From positions 2,078,370-2,142,369 of the forward strand of contig NC_020055.1 of NCBI RefSeq assembly GCF_000331025.1: DNA of 64,000 nt, in the 5' to 3' direction. The notes under the pieces were generated by a model that saw only the letters and a list, made by a program, of their open reading frames with translations, had not been told where the DNA came from and ran no database searches. Both the position numbers and the translations under genes were made by a program. This DNA comes from Maridesulfovibrio hydrothermalis AM13 = DSM 14728. Its GTDB lineage: Bacteria; Desulfobacterota; Desulfovibrionia; Desulfovibrionales; Desulfovibrionaceae. Positions within the stretch are counted from its first letter, which is position 1. Each line of letters begins with the position of its first letter. This document shows positions 45,667 through 54,032 of this stretch, in pieces.

Positions 45667-46090
45667 GAAAGAATTTCTGGACGAAGTAAAAAAATGGCTG
45701 CCTGTTTTCTGGCCATGGCCCGGCCAGTGCTATTGTCCACTGTGCATAGGCTGGATGCAATATATGGGAACAAAAAAAGTGGGACGGCCAGACTGTCCGC
45801 TCTGTGAAGGATTTGCGGTAGTTCCATACGAAAAAGTTGCACCTGAATCTATTGCTCCGGGACGTGATTTGAAAATAGTTCATCCTGATGACGGATATAC
45901 TTATCTGGCTCCCTATTTTGGAGAGTGTAACAATCCCGGTCGTTTTAAAGCTCTGAAACTGGCCGGTAAAATGCGCTGCCTTGGCTGTCAGGAAATGTGT
46001 TTTGTACCTGATTCTGTAAAATCAGGTGAATGGATTATTACCGATCCCCGTTACAAAAAATATAAATCTCTGGCTCCCAAAAGGAGATAG
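45611..46090 (+). CDS. Cysteine-rich protein of unknown function
   Basis: About 147-159 residues, with start ATG at 45611, 45629 or 45647, all overlapping the end of traG. It has the metal-binding look of CYCPLC, CPLCE, and CLGCQEMC, that is three Cys clusters fit for zinc ribbons, and a Trp/Pro-rich stretch FWPWPGQ. No signal peptide or membrane helix. I do not recognise the family. It lies between traG and the repeat-carrying gene, with GGAG for the latter inside its last codons. Confidence 0.7.
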   Translation: MKRLIAMKRFKIMTQYLNKKEFLDEVKKWLPVFWPWPGQCYCPLCIGWMQYMGTKKVGRPDCPLCEGFAVVPYEKVAPESIAPGRDLKIVHPDDGYTYLAPYFGECNNPGRFKALKLAGKMRCLGCQEMCFVPDSVKSGEWIITDPRYKKYKSLAPKRR

Positions 46091-46092
46091 CT

Positions 46093-47835
46093 ATGTTGGC
46101 AGCAGAGAAATATAAATATCCGCCTGTTACCAATACTGACCGGTATTCTGTTACCAGTAAGGGGCAACCTCAGAGTGGTGCAACCAATTATGATCGGTTG
46201 CCTGATACCAATCATGGTAAAGCTCCCAAGAAAGTGTCGGGGGTAACTTTTAAAGAAGTTTCTGAGCTTTATGCCGGTCTTTCTGCTACGGGCATACGGG
46301 TAATATTGGCTCTAATTTATGCTGCTCCTGATTATGGAAAACCTTTTTCAATTATTGCATCATCTTTAAGATACAATGCAAAATGCAGCAAACTTAGCAT
46401 ATTGCGGACCATACCTAAAGGCGAACAGGCCGGACTATATCAACGTGAAATAAATAAAGCCGGCCGAAGACACGGAACAGTAATTACTGCATGCAAAGAA
46501 CGCTGCGAGTTCTTTCTGAAGCTGGCCGGATATAAAGATGGTCTACTGAGTGTTACCAATACTGATCAGTATCTGCTGCTCCCTGATACCAAAGGTGATC
46601 GGTATTCTGTTACCAATACTGACCGGTATCAAATAAACTTTGGGAACAGGCATGATCAGGGTATAAAGCAACCATTTTTACCCTTAAATACAGCGGGGAC
46701 AACCGAGGCTTTCTTTTCCCGTTTATCCGATCAGGGTAAGCGCGTATTCGGTATCATTTGTTCCCATGCAAGTAATGCTGAACTGGATGAAATATCCCTT
46801 GTAATTCAATCTGTTGCCAAAGAAGCAGCGTGCAGCGAAGTAACAGCCCGTAGAGTCATCAAACACGGTCATGATGCCGGAATATATACCAAAAGAATGC
46901 ATGAACGCGGCCCGCGTTTCGGCATAACTCTCAAGCTGAATGATGGCCCTGTTAATCGTATAAAAGAGCTGTTGCAGGCTTTCCCACCGCAGCCTGATAC
47001 CAAAGGTGATCGGTATCCTGATACCAATACTGATCAGTATCAAGCTACTGTTACCAATCATGATCGGTATCCTGATCGCATTGATACCGATCATGATACC
47101 AAACATGACCGATATCCTGATACCAATGTTGATCGGTTACCTAAATCATCTCTCAACCATTGCAATTCAAGGGCTAATGAGAATAAAATGGTCCAGCCTG
47201 ATACCAATGCTGATCGGTATCAGAATTTTCCCTTCTTAGATAGAAAGATTAAGAATCTATCTAATCTAAAAATTGAAGATGAAACTGAAGAAGAACGCCA
47301 TGCCCGCCGTTTGTTATCAATCAGCACAGATGAATTTCAAATCATATGGCCTTTGCTCCATGAAAAAAGTTTCGGTCCGGATCAGATCCGCCAGATAGTC
47401 GAACACCGCCTTTCTTTCGAGGAGACAATCCTCGACATTGAGAATTCACTCCATGCGGTTGAATACCACTTGGAACAGGGTATATTCCCACAAGCCAAGA
47501 AAGGAATCTGCAACTACGTCTTCGCAGTGCTCAAAAGAACTGGCAGGTTTAACAGACCTGCTGGCTTCATGACTCCCAATGAAAAAGCTCTGGCAAACGC
47601 CAAAAAAGAAAAAGCAGTTATCAAGGAACTACAGTCGGTTAAAGTCAAGAAGGCCAAAGAAGCAGAGCAGGTCGCTCTGAACGAAAAGTTTGAGTCATGG
47701 CTGGAAGAAGCCAGTACTGAAGAACTGGATGCCATTGATAGCAAATGCCCGATGGCCACAAGCACGGATGAATCAAAACGTGCTTGGCGCAAAACATACT
47801 GGAATAAACATATCAACGTTCAAGGAGCAGCATGA
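46093..47835 (+). CDS. Two-domain winged-helix protein with linkers coded by palindromic repeats
   Basis: A 580-residue protein I do not recognise. It has two similar winged-helix domains, about residues 52-145 and 205-297; compare GEQAGLYQREINKAGRRHGT and GHDAGIYTKRMHERGPRFGI. Before, between and after them run linkers made of an eight-residue unit, [P/V]-[D/T]-T-N-T-D-R-Y, coded by a 22-24 bp palindromic DNA repeat. The C-terminal part (about 385-580) is helical and rich in Lys and Glu. GGAG precedes the ATG. It lies in the tra operon between traG and traF. A DNA-binding role, perhaps on its own repeats (partition, replication or autoregulation), is inference. Confidence 0.75.
   Translation: MLAAEKYKYPPVTNTDRYSVTSKGQPQSGATNYDRLPDTNHGKAPKKVSGVTFKEVSELYAGLSATGIRVILALIYAAPDYGKPFSIIASSLRYNAKCSKLSILRTIPKGEQAGLYQREINKAGRRHGTVITACKERCEFFLKLAGYKDGLLSVTNTDQYLLLPDTKGDRYSVTNTDRYQINFGNRHDQGIKQPFLPLNTAGTTEAFFSRLSDQGKRVFGIICSHASNAELDEISLVIQSVAKEAACSEVTARRVIKHGHDAGIYTKRMHERGPRFGITLKLNDGPVNRIKELLQAFPPQPDTKGDRYPDTNTDQYQATVTNHDRYPDRIDTDHDTKHDRYPDTNVDRLPKSSLNHCNSRANENKMVQPDTNADRYQNFPFLDRKIKNLSNLKIEDETEEERHARRLLSISTDEFQIIWPLLHEKSFGPDQIRQIVEHRLSFEETILDIENSLHAVEYHLEQGIFPQAKKGICNYVFAVLKRTGRFNRPAGFMTPNEKALANAKKEKAVIKELQSVKVKKAKEAEQVALNEKFESWLEEASTEELDAIDSKCPMATSTDESKRAWRKTYWNKHINVQGAA
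46126..47221. repeat. About twelve dispersed copies of a GATACC...GGTATC palindrome inside one gene
   Basis: Unit: GATACCAATACTGATCGGTATC with variation, arms GATACC (or GTTACC) and GGTATC around a ten-base centre. Clusters: 46126-46230, 46552-46635, 46990-47145, and 47199-47221. One copy (46180-46201) has GCAACC and GGTTGC, both arms changed together, which keeps the palindrome. The units stay in the gene's reading frame. Confidence 0.85.
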
Positions 47836-48347
47836 AAAATTTTATGCTGATCCTCTTTTGCAGCCATGCTCTGGCTCTAATTTTCCTGCTGCACAAGGTG
47901 GGGTATCGTATCAATTTTACAGATTCAATGCCTCATGGGATTTATCAAATTGTACCCGGTCAGCCGGTGCGTGGTGACCTTGTGACCTTCAGCCTTGATG
48001 CAGCAAATCCATATTTCAATATTTCTCTTGAACGTCACTATCTGGGCTTGAATGGTAACAGGCCCTTGCTCAAAATATTAGCCGGCCTTCCCGGAGATTC
48101 AATTGAGATCTCCACCGATGGAATCTGCATAAATTCTAAATTACTCCCGCATACTCAAGCCAGAACCACTGATCGGCACGGCAGACGACTTCCAATTTTC
48201 CTGAAATCCACTGTTATCCCTTCTGCCAAAGGTCTGGCCTTGTCCACCTACACCGAAAACAGCTTTGACGGCCGTTACTTCGGATTGGTGGATATGAATC
48301 AGATGCAGAGGGTTATACCTGTTTTAACCTTTAAACTCGGAGGATAG
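47832..48347 (+). CDS. traF: Conjugative signal peptidase TraF (S26 family)
   Basis: TraF of IncP plasmids cuts and cyclises the TrbC pilin. The 171-residue protein has an N-terminal membrane segment, the nucleophile Ser32 in FTDSMPHGIYQI, and the general base Lys81 in PLLKILAGLPGDSIEI. Length matches RP4 TraF (about 178). It overlaps the stop of the previous gene by four bases (ATGA). The presence of TraF with TrbC supports a cyclic-pilin, RP4-type transfer system. Confidence 0.93.
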   Translation: MKNFMLILFCSHALALIFLLHKVGYRINFTDSMPHGIYQIVPGQPVRGDLVTFSLDAANPYFNISLERHYLGLNGNRPLLKILAGLPGDSIEISTDGICINSKLLPHTQARTTDRHGRRLPIFLKSTVIPSAKGLALSTYTENSFDGRYFGLVDMNQMQRVIPVLTFKLGG

Positions 48348-48351
48348 ATAA

Positions 48352-50523
48352 ATGCGTCTATTCATCGCTGAAAAAAAGGATGTGGCTGCAGCCATCTCTC
48401 TTGCATTAGGAGGACCGGACAGACCATCCGGCGCAGCCTTCCACGTAAACGGCGATCGTATAACATGGCTTTGGGGTCACGTCTTACGGCTCACCGATCC
48501 CGAAGAACATAACGAGCAATATAAAAGCTGGTCGCTAAGCACACTGCCTATGGACTGGCCGATAAGCTACGCACCGGAAAAAAGGCACGTTGACCATCTG
48601 AAAAGAGTCATCGAACTTGCTGATGATGCAGACGAGCTGGTCAATGCCGGTGATCCAGATCCAGAAGGGCAAAGGCTGGTTGATGAGGTTATCGAATACG
48701 CCGGACTTGATGAAAAGCCCGTTAAACGAATCCTCATCAATGACAATAACGGTCCTGCAATTCTTAAAGCCATTGAAAACATTGAGGACAATAAAAAATA
48801 TCACGGACTTTCAATGTCCGCTCTGGCGCGAGCCGTTTGTGACCAGCGATACGGATACAACCTGACCCGTTGTTACTCCATACTGGCACAGAGAAAAGGA
48901 TATGACGGCGTACTTTCAGTAGGCAGGGTTCAAACTCCTATTCTCGGACTTGTGGTTGCCCGTGACAGAGCACACGAAGCCCATGAAAAACAAGGTTATC
49001 ACACCATCAAAGCCTTGTTTGATATGCAAAACGGTATGTCCGTCTCTGCGGAATACATTCCGGCAGAAGGTGACCCTGTCGATGATAAAAATCGCATCAT
49101 AGATGCAGTCTTTGCACGCAAGATTGTTAACGATGTGCAAGATAAGCCGGCAACAGTTTTGAATGTGGAAACAACAGAGCGCAAAAATCATCCTCCATTG
49201 CCATACAACCTGTTGGCCCTTCAGGCTGATGCCGCAGGACTCTGGAATTTCAAGCCCAGAAAAGTGCTTGAAATAACCCAGCGGCTGCGTGACCAGCACA
49301 AAGCCATCACATACAACCGCAGTGACTGCCGCTATCTCAACAGTGATCGACACGCAGAAGCACCGGAGCTTTTGCAGGCTCTGAAACCGGCTTTTGGCAA
49401 TATGGCTGAATACGCGACTCCGACACTTAAATCTAAAGCCTTCAATTCTAAAAAAGTGACTGCGCATCACGCCATAATTCCGACTATGAATGTTCCGGAT
49501 CTGGATAAACTAGGTCAGGATGAAAGGCGTATCTACGAATTGATAGCACGGCTTTACATTGCCCAGTTCTATCCACCTGCAGAATTTATGGTCACAAAGC
49601 TTGAACTCGAAACAGCCGGCAACAAATTTAAAGCTGAAGGCAGACTGAACAGTTCACCGGGCTGGCGGGTACTCAACGATCAGGATCTCAAAGAGTTTGA
49701 AAATGCCGAGAAACAGCCTGAGCTGCACAAGATTCAGCAATCAGATTCCGGCACAGTTGAAACCGCTGAGAGTGTAAAGGGATTCACCAAACCGCCGGCG
49801 CGTTATTCAATGAAAACTCTGCTCAAGGATCTCACCGCAGTCTCAAAATACGTGACTGATCCGGAAATAAAAAAACTGCTTCTGGACAAAGACAGTGACA
49901 AGCAGGACGAATCCGGCGGCATTGGAACACCGGCTACGCGTGACTTACATATAGATACTCTTTTCCGCCATTCATTTCTGGCCGAAAAAGGCAAACACAT
50001 CATCAGCACGGACATCGGCCGCAGCTTTCATGACGCGCTGCCCGATTTTGCTGTGAAACCGGACATGACCGCTCTCTGGCATGAAAAGCAGAAAAAGATT
50101 GAAGCCGGCGAGATGGATTATCAGGAACTGATAGCAGAGGTAGACCGTTCTGTAGCCGGTGAGATTGAACGGGTCAAAAAAAACGGCCTGAATATCGAAA
50201 TAAAAACCAATGATGTGCAATGCCCCAAATGCAAACAAGGTATCCTGAATCCCAGAAAAGGACCAAAGGGCAAATTCAGGGGCTGTTCTGCTTATCCGGA
50301 ATGTAAAGCGACCTTTCCCAACAAATCCGGTAAGCCGGATTTAAAAGCAAAGCCGACTGAAAAATTAAAAGCATCTCAAGAACATAAATGCCCGGATTGC
50401 GGTAAAGGACTTATCCGCCGTCCCGCTAAACGCAAAGGTGTTTACTGGTGGTCATGCAGCGGTTTTCCTGAGTGTAGATTCAGAGCCTATGACGAGAAAG
50501 GAAAACCTAAATTGGAGGATTAA
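48352..50523 (+). CDS. topB: DNA topoisomerase III (TraE-like)
   Basis: A type IA topoisomerase of 723 residues. The Toprim domain starts at MRLFIAEKKDVAAAISLALG and holds the metal-binding GDPDPEGQ (100-107); the catalytic tyrosine is Tyr321 in ITYNRSDCRYL. GIGTPATRD is the conserved later motif. Two C-terminal zinc fingers with CPKC...C and CPDC...C bind DNA. Plasmid and ICE topoisomerases of this kind (RP4 TraE) resolve transfer or replication intermediates. Follows traF by four bases; its end overlaps the convergent hicB by four. Confidence 0.95.
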   Translation: MRLFIAEKKDVAAAISLALGGPDRPSGAAFHVNGDRITWLWGHVLRLTDPEEHNEQYKSWSLSTLPMDWPISYAPEKRHVDHLKRVIELADDADELVNAGDPDPEGQRLVDEVIEYAGLDEKPVKRILINDNNGPAILKAIENIEDNKKYHGLSMSALARAVCDQRYGYNLTRCYSILAQRKGYDGVLSVGRVQTPILGLVVARDRAHEAHEKQGYHTIKALFDMQNGMSVSAEYIPAEGDPVDDKNRIIDAVFARKIVNDVQDKPATVLNVETTERKNHPPLPYNLLALQADAAGLWNFKPRKVLEITQRLRDQHKAITYNRSDCRYLNSDRHAEAPELLQALKPAFGNMAEYATPTLKSKAFNSKKVTAHHAIIPTMNVPDLDKLGQDERRIYELIARLYIAQFYPPAEFMVTKLELETAGNKFKAEGRLNSSPGWRVLNDQDLKEFENAEKQPELHKIQQSDSGTVETAESVKGFTKPPARYSMKTLLKDLTAVSKYVTDPEIKKLLLDKDSDKQDESGGIGTPATRDLHIDTLFRHSFLAEKGKHIISTDIGRSFHDALPDFAVKPDMTALWHEKQKKIEAGEMDYQELIAEVDRSVAGEIERVKKNGLNIEIKTNDVQCPKCKQGILNPRKGPKGKFRGCSAYPECKATFPNKSGKPDLKAKPTEKLKASQEHKCPDCGKGLIRRPAKRKGVYWWSCSGFPECRFRAYDEKGKPKLED

Positions 50524-50852
50524 TGATGACTGGCAGACTGCAAAACACCAGCCACCCATCTGTTGATGCTGAGTCCTTCAAGCTCCGCAGACTTTGCCAC
50601 AGCAGCATGAAGTTCAGGCTTAAGCCGGAGCATAAGCTTTCCGGAATATGGCTTATTGGGCTGCTGGTTAAGCTTTGCACAAGATTCAAGATAGTTATCA
50701 ATTGCCTCGTGAAAAGCTTCTTCAAGCTCGGCAACGGACTCTCCGTGAAAGCTGATGACATCAACAATACCGAGGATGTATCCGACAAAGATACGATCAT
50801 CTGCGTCAAATTCTATTTTAGCGTGGTATCCTTTATATTGCATAGTTTTCAT
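50520..50852 (-). CDS. hicB: HicB-family antitoxin
   Basis: A 110-residue antitoxin: N-terminal HicB fold (YKGYHAKIEFDADDRIFVGY, then ISFHGESVAELEEAFHEAID) and a C-terminal ribbon-helix-helix DNA-binding part (LMLRLKPELHAAVAKSAELE, GLSINRWVAGVL). It neutralises HicA and represses the pair's promoter. It overlaps hicA by four bases (ATGA). The pair is transcribed against the tra operon, filling the gap between topB and the TraD-sized gene. Confidence 0.93.
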   Translation of the reverse strand: MKTMQYKGYHAKIEFDADDRIFVGYILGIVDVISFHGESVAELEEAFHEAIDNYLESCAKLNQQPNKPYSGKLMLRLKPELHAAVAKSAELEGLSINRWVAGVLQSASHH

Positions 50853-51103
50853 GGTTTCACCCCCAATAATTTTAAAAATCTGCGCGCTTCCTTTACCCGG
50901 TACTTCAAAGATTCTTTAGCTGGATGTGGTCTGTGGAAATACGCGCGAAAACCATTCTTTTCAAAAGTGACACTAGACCCTTTTCCTTCAATCTTTCTAC
51001 AACCTACAGCCATAAAAAGGGATTCTATTTTGGCCCAATTCATATTCCCATTCACAGGATCTGAAAAAATAACCGACAGTGTTTTCTTTTGGGCTGCATT
51101 CAT
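50849..51103 (-). CDS. hicA: HicA-family mRNA interferase toxin
   Basis: An 84-residue toxin with the double-stranded RNA-binding-like HicA fold. The start at 51103 gives a typical size; the longer frame to 51190 would run into the opposing small gene. NWAKIESLFMAVGCRKIEGK, then GSSVTFEKNGFRAYFHRPHP carries the catalytic His in the usual place. HicA cuts mRNA when free. Such pairs stabilise mobile elements by killing or slowing cells that lose them, or act against phages. Confidence 0.92.
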   Translation of the reverse strand: MNAAQKKTLSVIFSDPVNGNMNWAKIESLFMAVGCRKIEGKGSSVTFEKNGFRAYFHRPHPAKESLKYRVKEARRFLKLLGVKP

Positions 51104-51167
51104 AAAAAGATAGTATCTCAAAGTGATATCATCTTCAATATAAACCTTTAACCCAAGGAGTAAAAAA

Positions 51168-51374
51168 ATGCCTGAAAATGACGAAATCAAAAAACGCCTG
51201 AATGAGCAGGCGCATCAGATCGATAAGGATCTGACTGACACCCCCGGTGCAGCAATTGAGGTTGACCCAGAGCTGGCCGAACACATGGGGGCCTTTGAGG
51301 AAACTGCCATATCCCTTGAAGACGCAGAAGATGCATCTTTTTATATTGATGAGGATCTAAACGAGGAGAGTTAG
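51168..51374 (+). CDS. Small acidic protein upstream of the TraC-like gene
   Basis: A 68-residue very acidic protein (many Glu and Asp, theoretical charge strongly negative) with no membrane part. AAGGAG precedes the ATG. It ends two bases before the TraC-like gene, so the two are coupled. In position it is like RP4 traD, but I see no sequence link. An acidic small protein beside an ArdC-type gene might also be an anti-restriction DNA mimic; this is speculation. Confidence 0.6.
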   Translation: MPENDEIKKRLNEQAHQIDKDLTDTPGAAIEVDPELAEHMGAFEETAISLEDAEDASFYIDEDLNEES

Positions 51375-51376
51375 CC

Positions 51377-53701
51377 ATGGCCAAATCTAAAACACCATTT
51401 TATGAAAGCTTTGCTGAGAAAATTATCAAAAAACTGGAAGAAGGAACCGCCCCCTGGCAGCGGCCATGGAAGGCCGGCGAATACCAGCCTCCTTTCAATC
51501 CTGTTTCCGGAGTTGTCTACAGCGGTGTCAATCAGGTTATGCTCAGTGCAGATGGGCTGAATGATCCAAGGTACATGACTTATAAGCAGGCAGCTTCAAA
51601 AGGCTGGCAGGTAAAAAAGGGAGCCAGATCAGAAAAAATCGTATTCTGGTCTTCCGGCAGACCGGAGCTGATAAAGGACAAGGAAGGTAAACCAGTCCTT
51701 GATGAAGAAGGAAAACTGCAATTTGAAAATGTTCCATTCCCAAAACCTGTTCTTCGTTATGCCAGCGTATTCCACGCCAGCCAGATTGACGGAATCCCTG
51801 AATGGGATGGTCGTGAAATATCATGGAATCCTGATGATAGAGCTGAAGCCATTTTAGAAAATTCAGGCGCAAACATCACTCATGATCAGCGTGACCGGGC
51901 TTTTTACAGTTCTTCCTCCGATGATATATACCTTCCTCCCCATGCGGCTTTTGACAGCTCTGACAAATACTACAGCACAGCCCTGCATGAGCTGGGTCAC
52001 TGGACCGGACACGAATCAAGGCTTGATCGAGAATTCGGTCCTCGCGGCTCTGAATTATATGCGCGTGAAGAATTGCGTGCCGAAATAGCAAGCTGGATGG
52101 TCAGTTCAGAGATCGGTCTGAGTCATAATCCGGAGCAGCATCTCAGCTATGTAAAAAGCTGGATCAAAGCCCTCAAAGAAGAACCTTATGAAATTGTCCG
52201 TGCCTGCAGGGATGCTGACAAAATCAAAAAATACACTCTCGCCTTTGAAAAACAACGCAGCATGGAAGAAAGCAAGGAACAAGGCATGAATATGTCCGCA
52301 CCTGACAAAGCAAAACTAGAACAACGGGAATCAATGTATGGAGTCCCTGAAAATGGAAAAACATACTTAAAAGTTCCTTTTTCCGAAAAAGAAGAAGCCA
52401 AGAAACACGGAGCCAAATGGGATAAAGATCAAAAAATGTGGTTTGCTCCGGAAGGGGCTGACCTTGATAAGCTGTCTCCGTGGCTTCCGGACGGAAAAAT
52501 GGCTGCCCCGCAAAAAGAAAAGACAAAACAGGAGCAAAACAAGGAATCTGCGAAGAACATTGCCACAGAAAAAACATACCTGAACGTGCCTTATAAGGAG
52601 AAAGGGCAGGCCAAAAAGTTAGGCGCACGCTGGGACAAGTCTGCAAAACTCTGGTTTGCAGCAACCGGAACCGATCTCGGACCTCTCTCAAAGTGGATGC
52701 CTAAAGGCAAAGCCATTGTGCCGGCAATGAATGCCGAACAGGAATTTGCAAAGGCCATTCAGGGAGCCGGACTTGATCTTCGTGGAGAGTTGCCCATCAT
52801 GGACGGCAATCTGCACCGAGTGCCGGTAATTGACGGCAAGCCCAACTCCAAAGACGGAACTTACAAAGGATTTCTTGACGGGCATCCTGCAGGATTTATT
52901 CAGAACCACAAAACCGGCCTCAAAATGAATTGGAAAGCCGAAGGTTATGAACTGACTGAGGAACAAAAAGCAGAGCTTAAAGCGCGCGCTGCCCAGAAAA
53001 AGCAGGAAAGGGACAGAGCACTTGCCGAGCAGCGCGAAAAAGCCTCGAAGCGTTCTTATGCCAAATGGCAGAATGCCAAAGGCTGGGCCAGTAAACAGCA
53101 AGAGTATCTGGCTAAAAAAGGAGTCCACAGCTACGGGGTCAGGGTTAATGATCGCGGGGATCTGCTTATTCCCGGTAAAGATGTGAATGGCCATATTCAC
53201 ACCCTCCAGACCATCACACCTGATGGAAAATTATTTGAAAAAGGCGGTCTGAAAACAGGGATGTTCCATACCATTGATCCCAGTGAAAGAATTGGTAGAG
53301 GAGGCCCTATCCTGATTGCCGAAGGCTACGCCACCGCTGCCAGTATTCATATGGCAAGCGGGCTACCTACCATTGTAGCCTTTGATGCAGCCAACCTTGA
53401 GCCGGTCGCAAAAGCTCTGAAAGAGAAATATCCTGCCAGCAATATAGTCATTCTCGGAGACAACGACCATCATCTGAAAAATAATGTCGGAGTTGAAAAA
53501 GCCGAAGCTGCAGCCAAAGCTGTTGGTGGACTGATGCTGACTCCGAAATTCACTGAAGATGAAAAAGCCCAGGGCTTTTCCGATTTCAATGATCTGCATC
53601 AGTCACGGGGACTTGGCGAACTTAAGAAGCAACTATCCCGAACAATAAAGCTGGCCCGGAACATGAAATCCGGAGAACTGCCTTTGGCAATGGCAATGTA
53701 A
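51377..53701 (+). CDS. traC: ArdC-Toprim protein (TraC-like conjugative primase/antirestriction)
   Basis: A 774-residue protein of several parts. Residues about 1-130: ArdC N-terminal single-strand DNA-binding domain (APWQRPWKAGEYQPPFNPVS). 190-290: zincin-like domain with HELGH (204-208). 328-373 and 398-444: two DUF5710 repeats (KTYLKVPFSEKEEAKKHGAK and KTYLNVPYKEKGQAKKLGAR). 640-760: Toprim domain with ILIAEGYATAASIHMAS and IVILGDNDHH. RP4 TraC likewise joins ArdC to a primase and is carried into the recipient. No clear primase catalytic motif beyond Toprim is seen. GGAGAG precedes the ATG. Confidence 0.87.
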   Translation: MAKSKTPFYESFAEKIIKKLEEGTAPWQRPWKAGEYQPPFNPVSGVVYSGVNQVMLSADGLNDPRYMTYKQAASKGWQVKKGARSEKIVFWSSGRPELIKDKEGKPVLDEEGKLQFENVPFPKPVLRYASVFHASQIDGIPEWDGREISWNPDDRAEAILENSGANITHDQRDRAFYSSSSDDIYLPPHAAFDSSDKYYSTALHELGHWTGHESRLDREFGPRGSELYAREELRAEIASWMVSSEIGLSHNPEQHLSYVKSWIKALKEEPYEIVRACRDADKIKKYTLAFEKQRSMEESKEQGMNMSAPDKAKLEQRESMYGVPENGKTYLKVPFSEKEEAKKHGAKWDKDQKMWFAPEGADLDKLSPWLPDGKMAAPQKEKTKQEQNKESAKNIATEKTYLNVPYKEKGQAKKLGARWDKSAKLWFAATGTDLGPLSKWMPKGKAIVPAMNAEQEFAKAIQGAGLDLRGELPIMDGNLHRVPVIDGKPNSKDGTYKGFLDGHPAGFIQNHKTGLKMNWKAEGYELTEEQKAELKARAAQKKQERDRALAEQREKASKRSYAKWQNAKGWASKQQEYLAKKGVHSYGVRVNDRGDLLIPGKDVNGHIHTLQTITPDGKLFEKGGLKTGMFHTIDPSERIGRGGPILIAEGYATAASIHMASGLPTIVAFDAANLEPVAKALKEKYPASNIVILGDNDHHLKNNVGVEKAEAAAKAVGGLMLTPKFTEDEKAQGFSDFNDLHQSRGLGELKKQLSRTIKLARNMKSGELPLAMAM

Positions 53702-53734
53702 ATAAATAAGCGGGTCTGAGGGGGGCCGCTTAAA
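53656..53734 (+). repeat. 79-bp direct repeat, copy 1 (end of traC)
   Basis: Covers the last 15 codons of traC and 33 bases after. It is repeated at 54916-54994 with one mismatch (A to G at the equivalent of 53677). It includes an inverted repeat TAAGCGG/CCGCTTA (53707-53713 with 53726-53732). The two copies are exactly 1,260 bases apart. Confidence 0.97.
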
Positions 53735-53750
53735 AGCAGGATAGAATATT

Positions 53751-54029
53751 ATGAAAAATGACGACCATACCAACTCATTAGAAAATCCGGCATTCACAAT
53801 AAAAAACGGTCATGAATTAGTCATATGTGATGAATGCGGTGAAGAACTTGTTTTTTCAATGCAGGATAGCTCCCATCAATTTTCCGTAGGACTACGCACA
53901 ATACTGTATTGTCTGCGGGTCGCAGAAGTTGAAGGTAACATTCCACCACTTCCTGAAGATTGGTGGTTAGATGTTGAATTCAGCCATTCAATGGACAATA
54001 TTTTTAAAAACTATCCTATGCGAGAATAG
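53751..54029 (+). CDS. Module protein A, copy 1: small CxxC protein of unknown function
   Basis: A 92-residue soluble protein with ICDECGEELVFSMQDSSHQF, then GLRTILYCLRVAEVEGNIPP and LPEDWW. The Cys pair CDEC might hold a metal. A diverged second copy lies at 55011. I do not recognise the family. It is followed after three bases by module protein B and preceded by the 79-bp repeat. Confidence 0.72.
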   Translation: MKNDDHTNSLENPAFTIKNGHELVICDECGEELVFSMQDSSHQFSVGLRTILYCLRVAEVEGNIPPLPEDWWLDVEFSHSMDNIFKNYPMRE

Positions 54030-54032
54030 TAA

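Noticed and set aside
46126-47221. CRISPR array
   Set aside because: Repeats are dispersed, palindromic, in frame within a gene and without spacers of even length; there are no cas genes.
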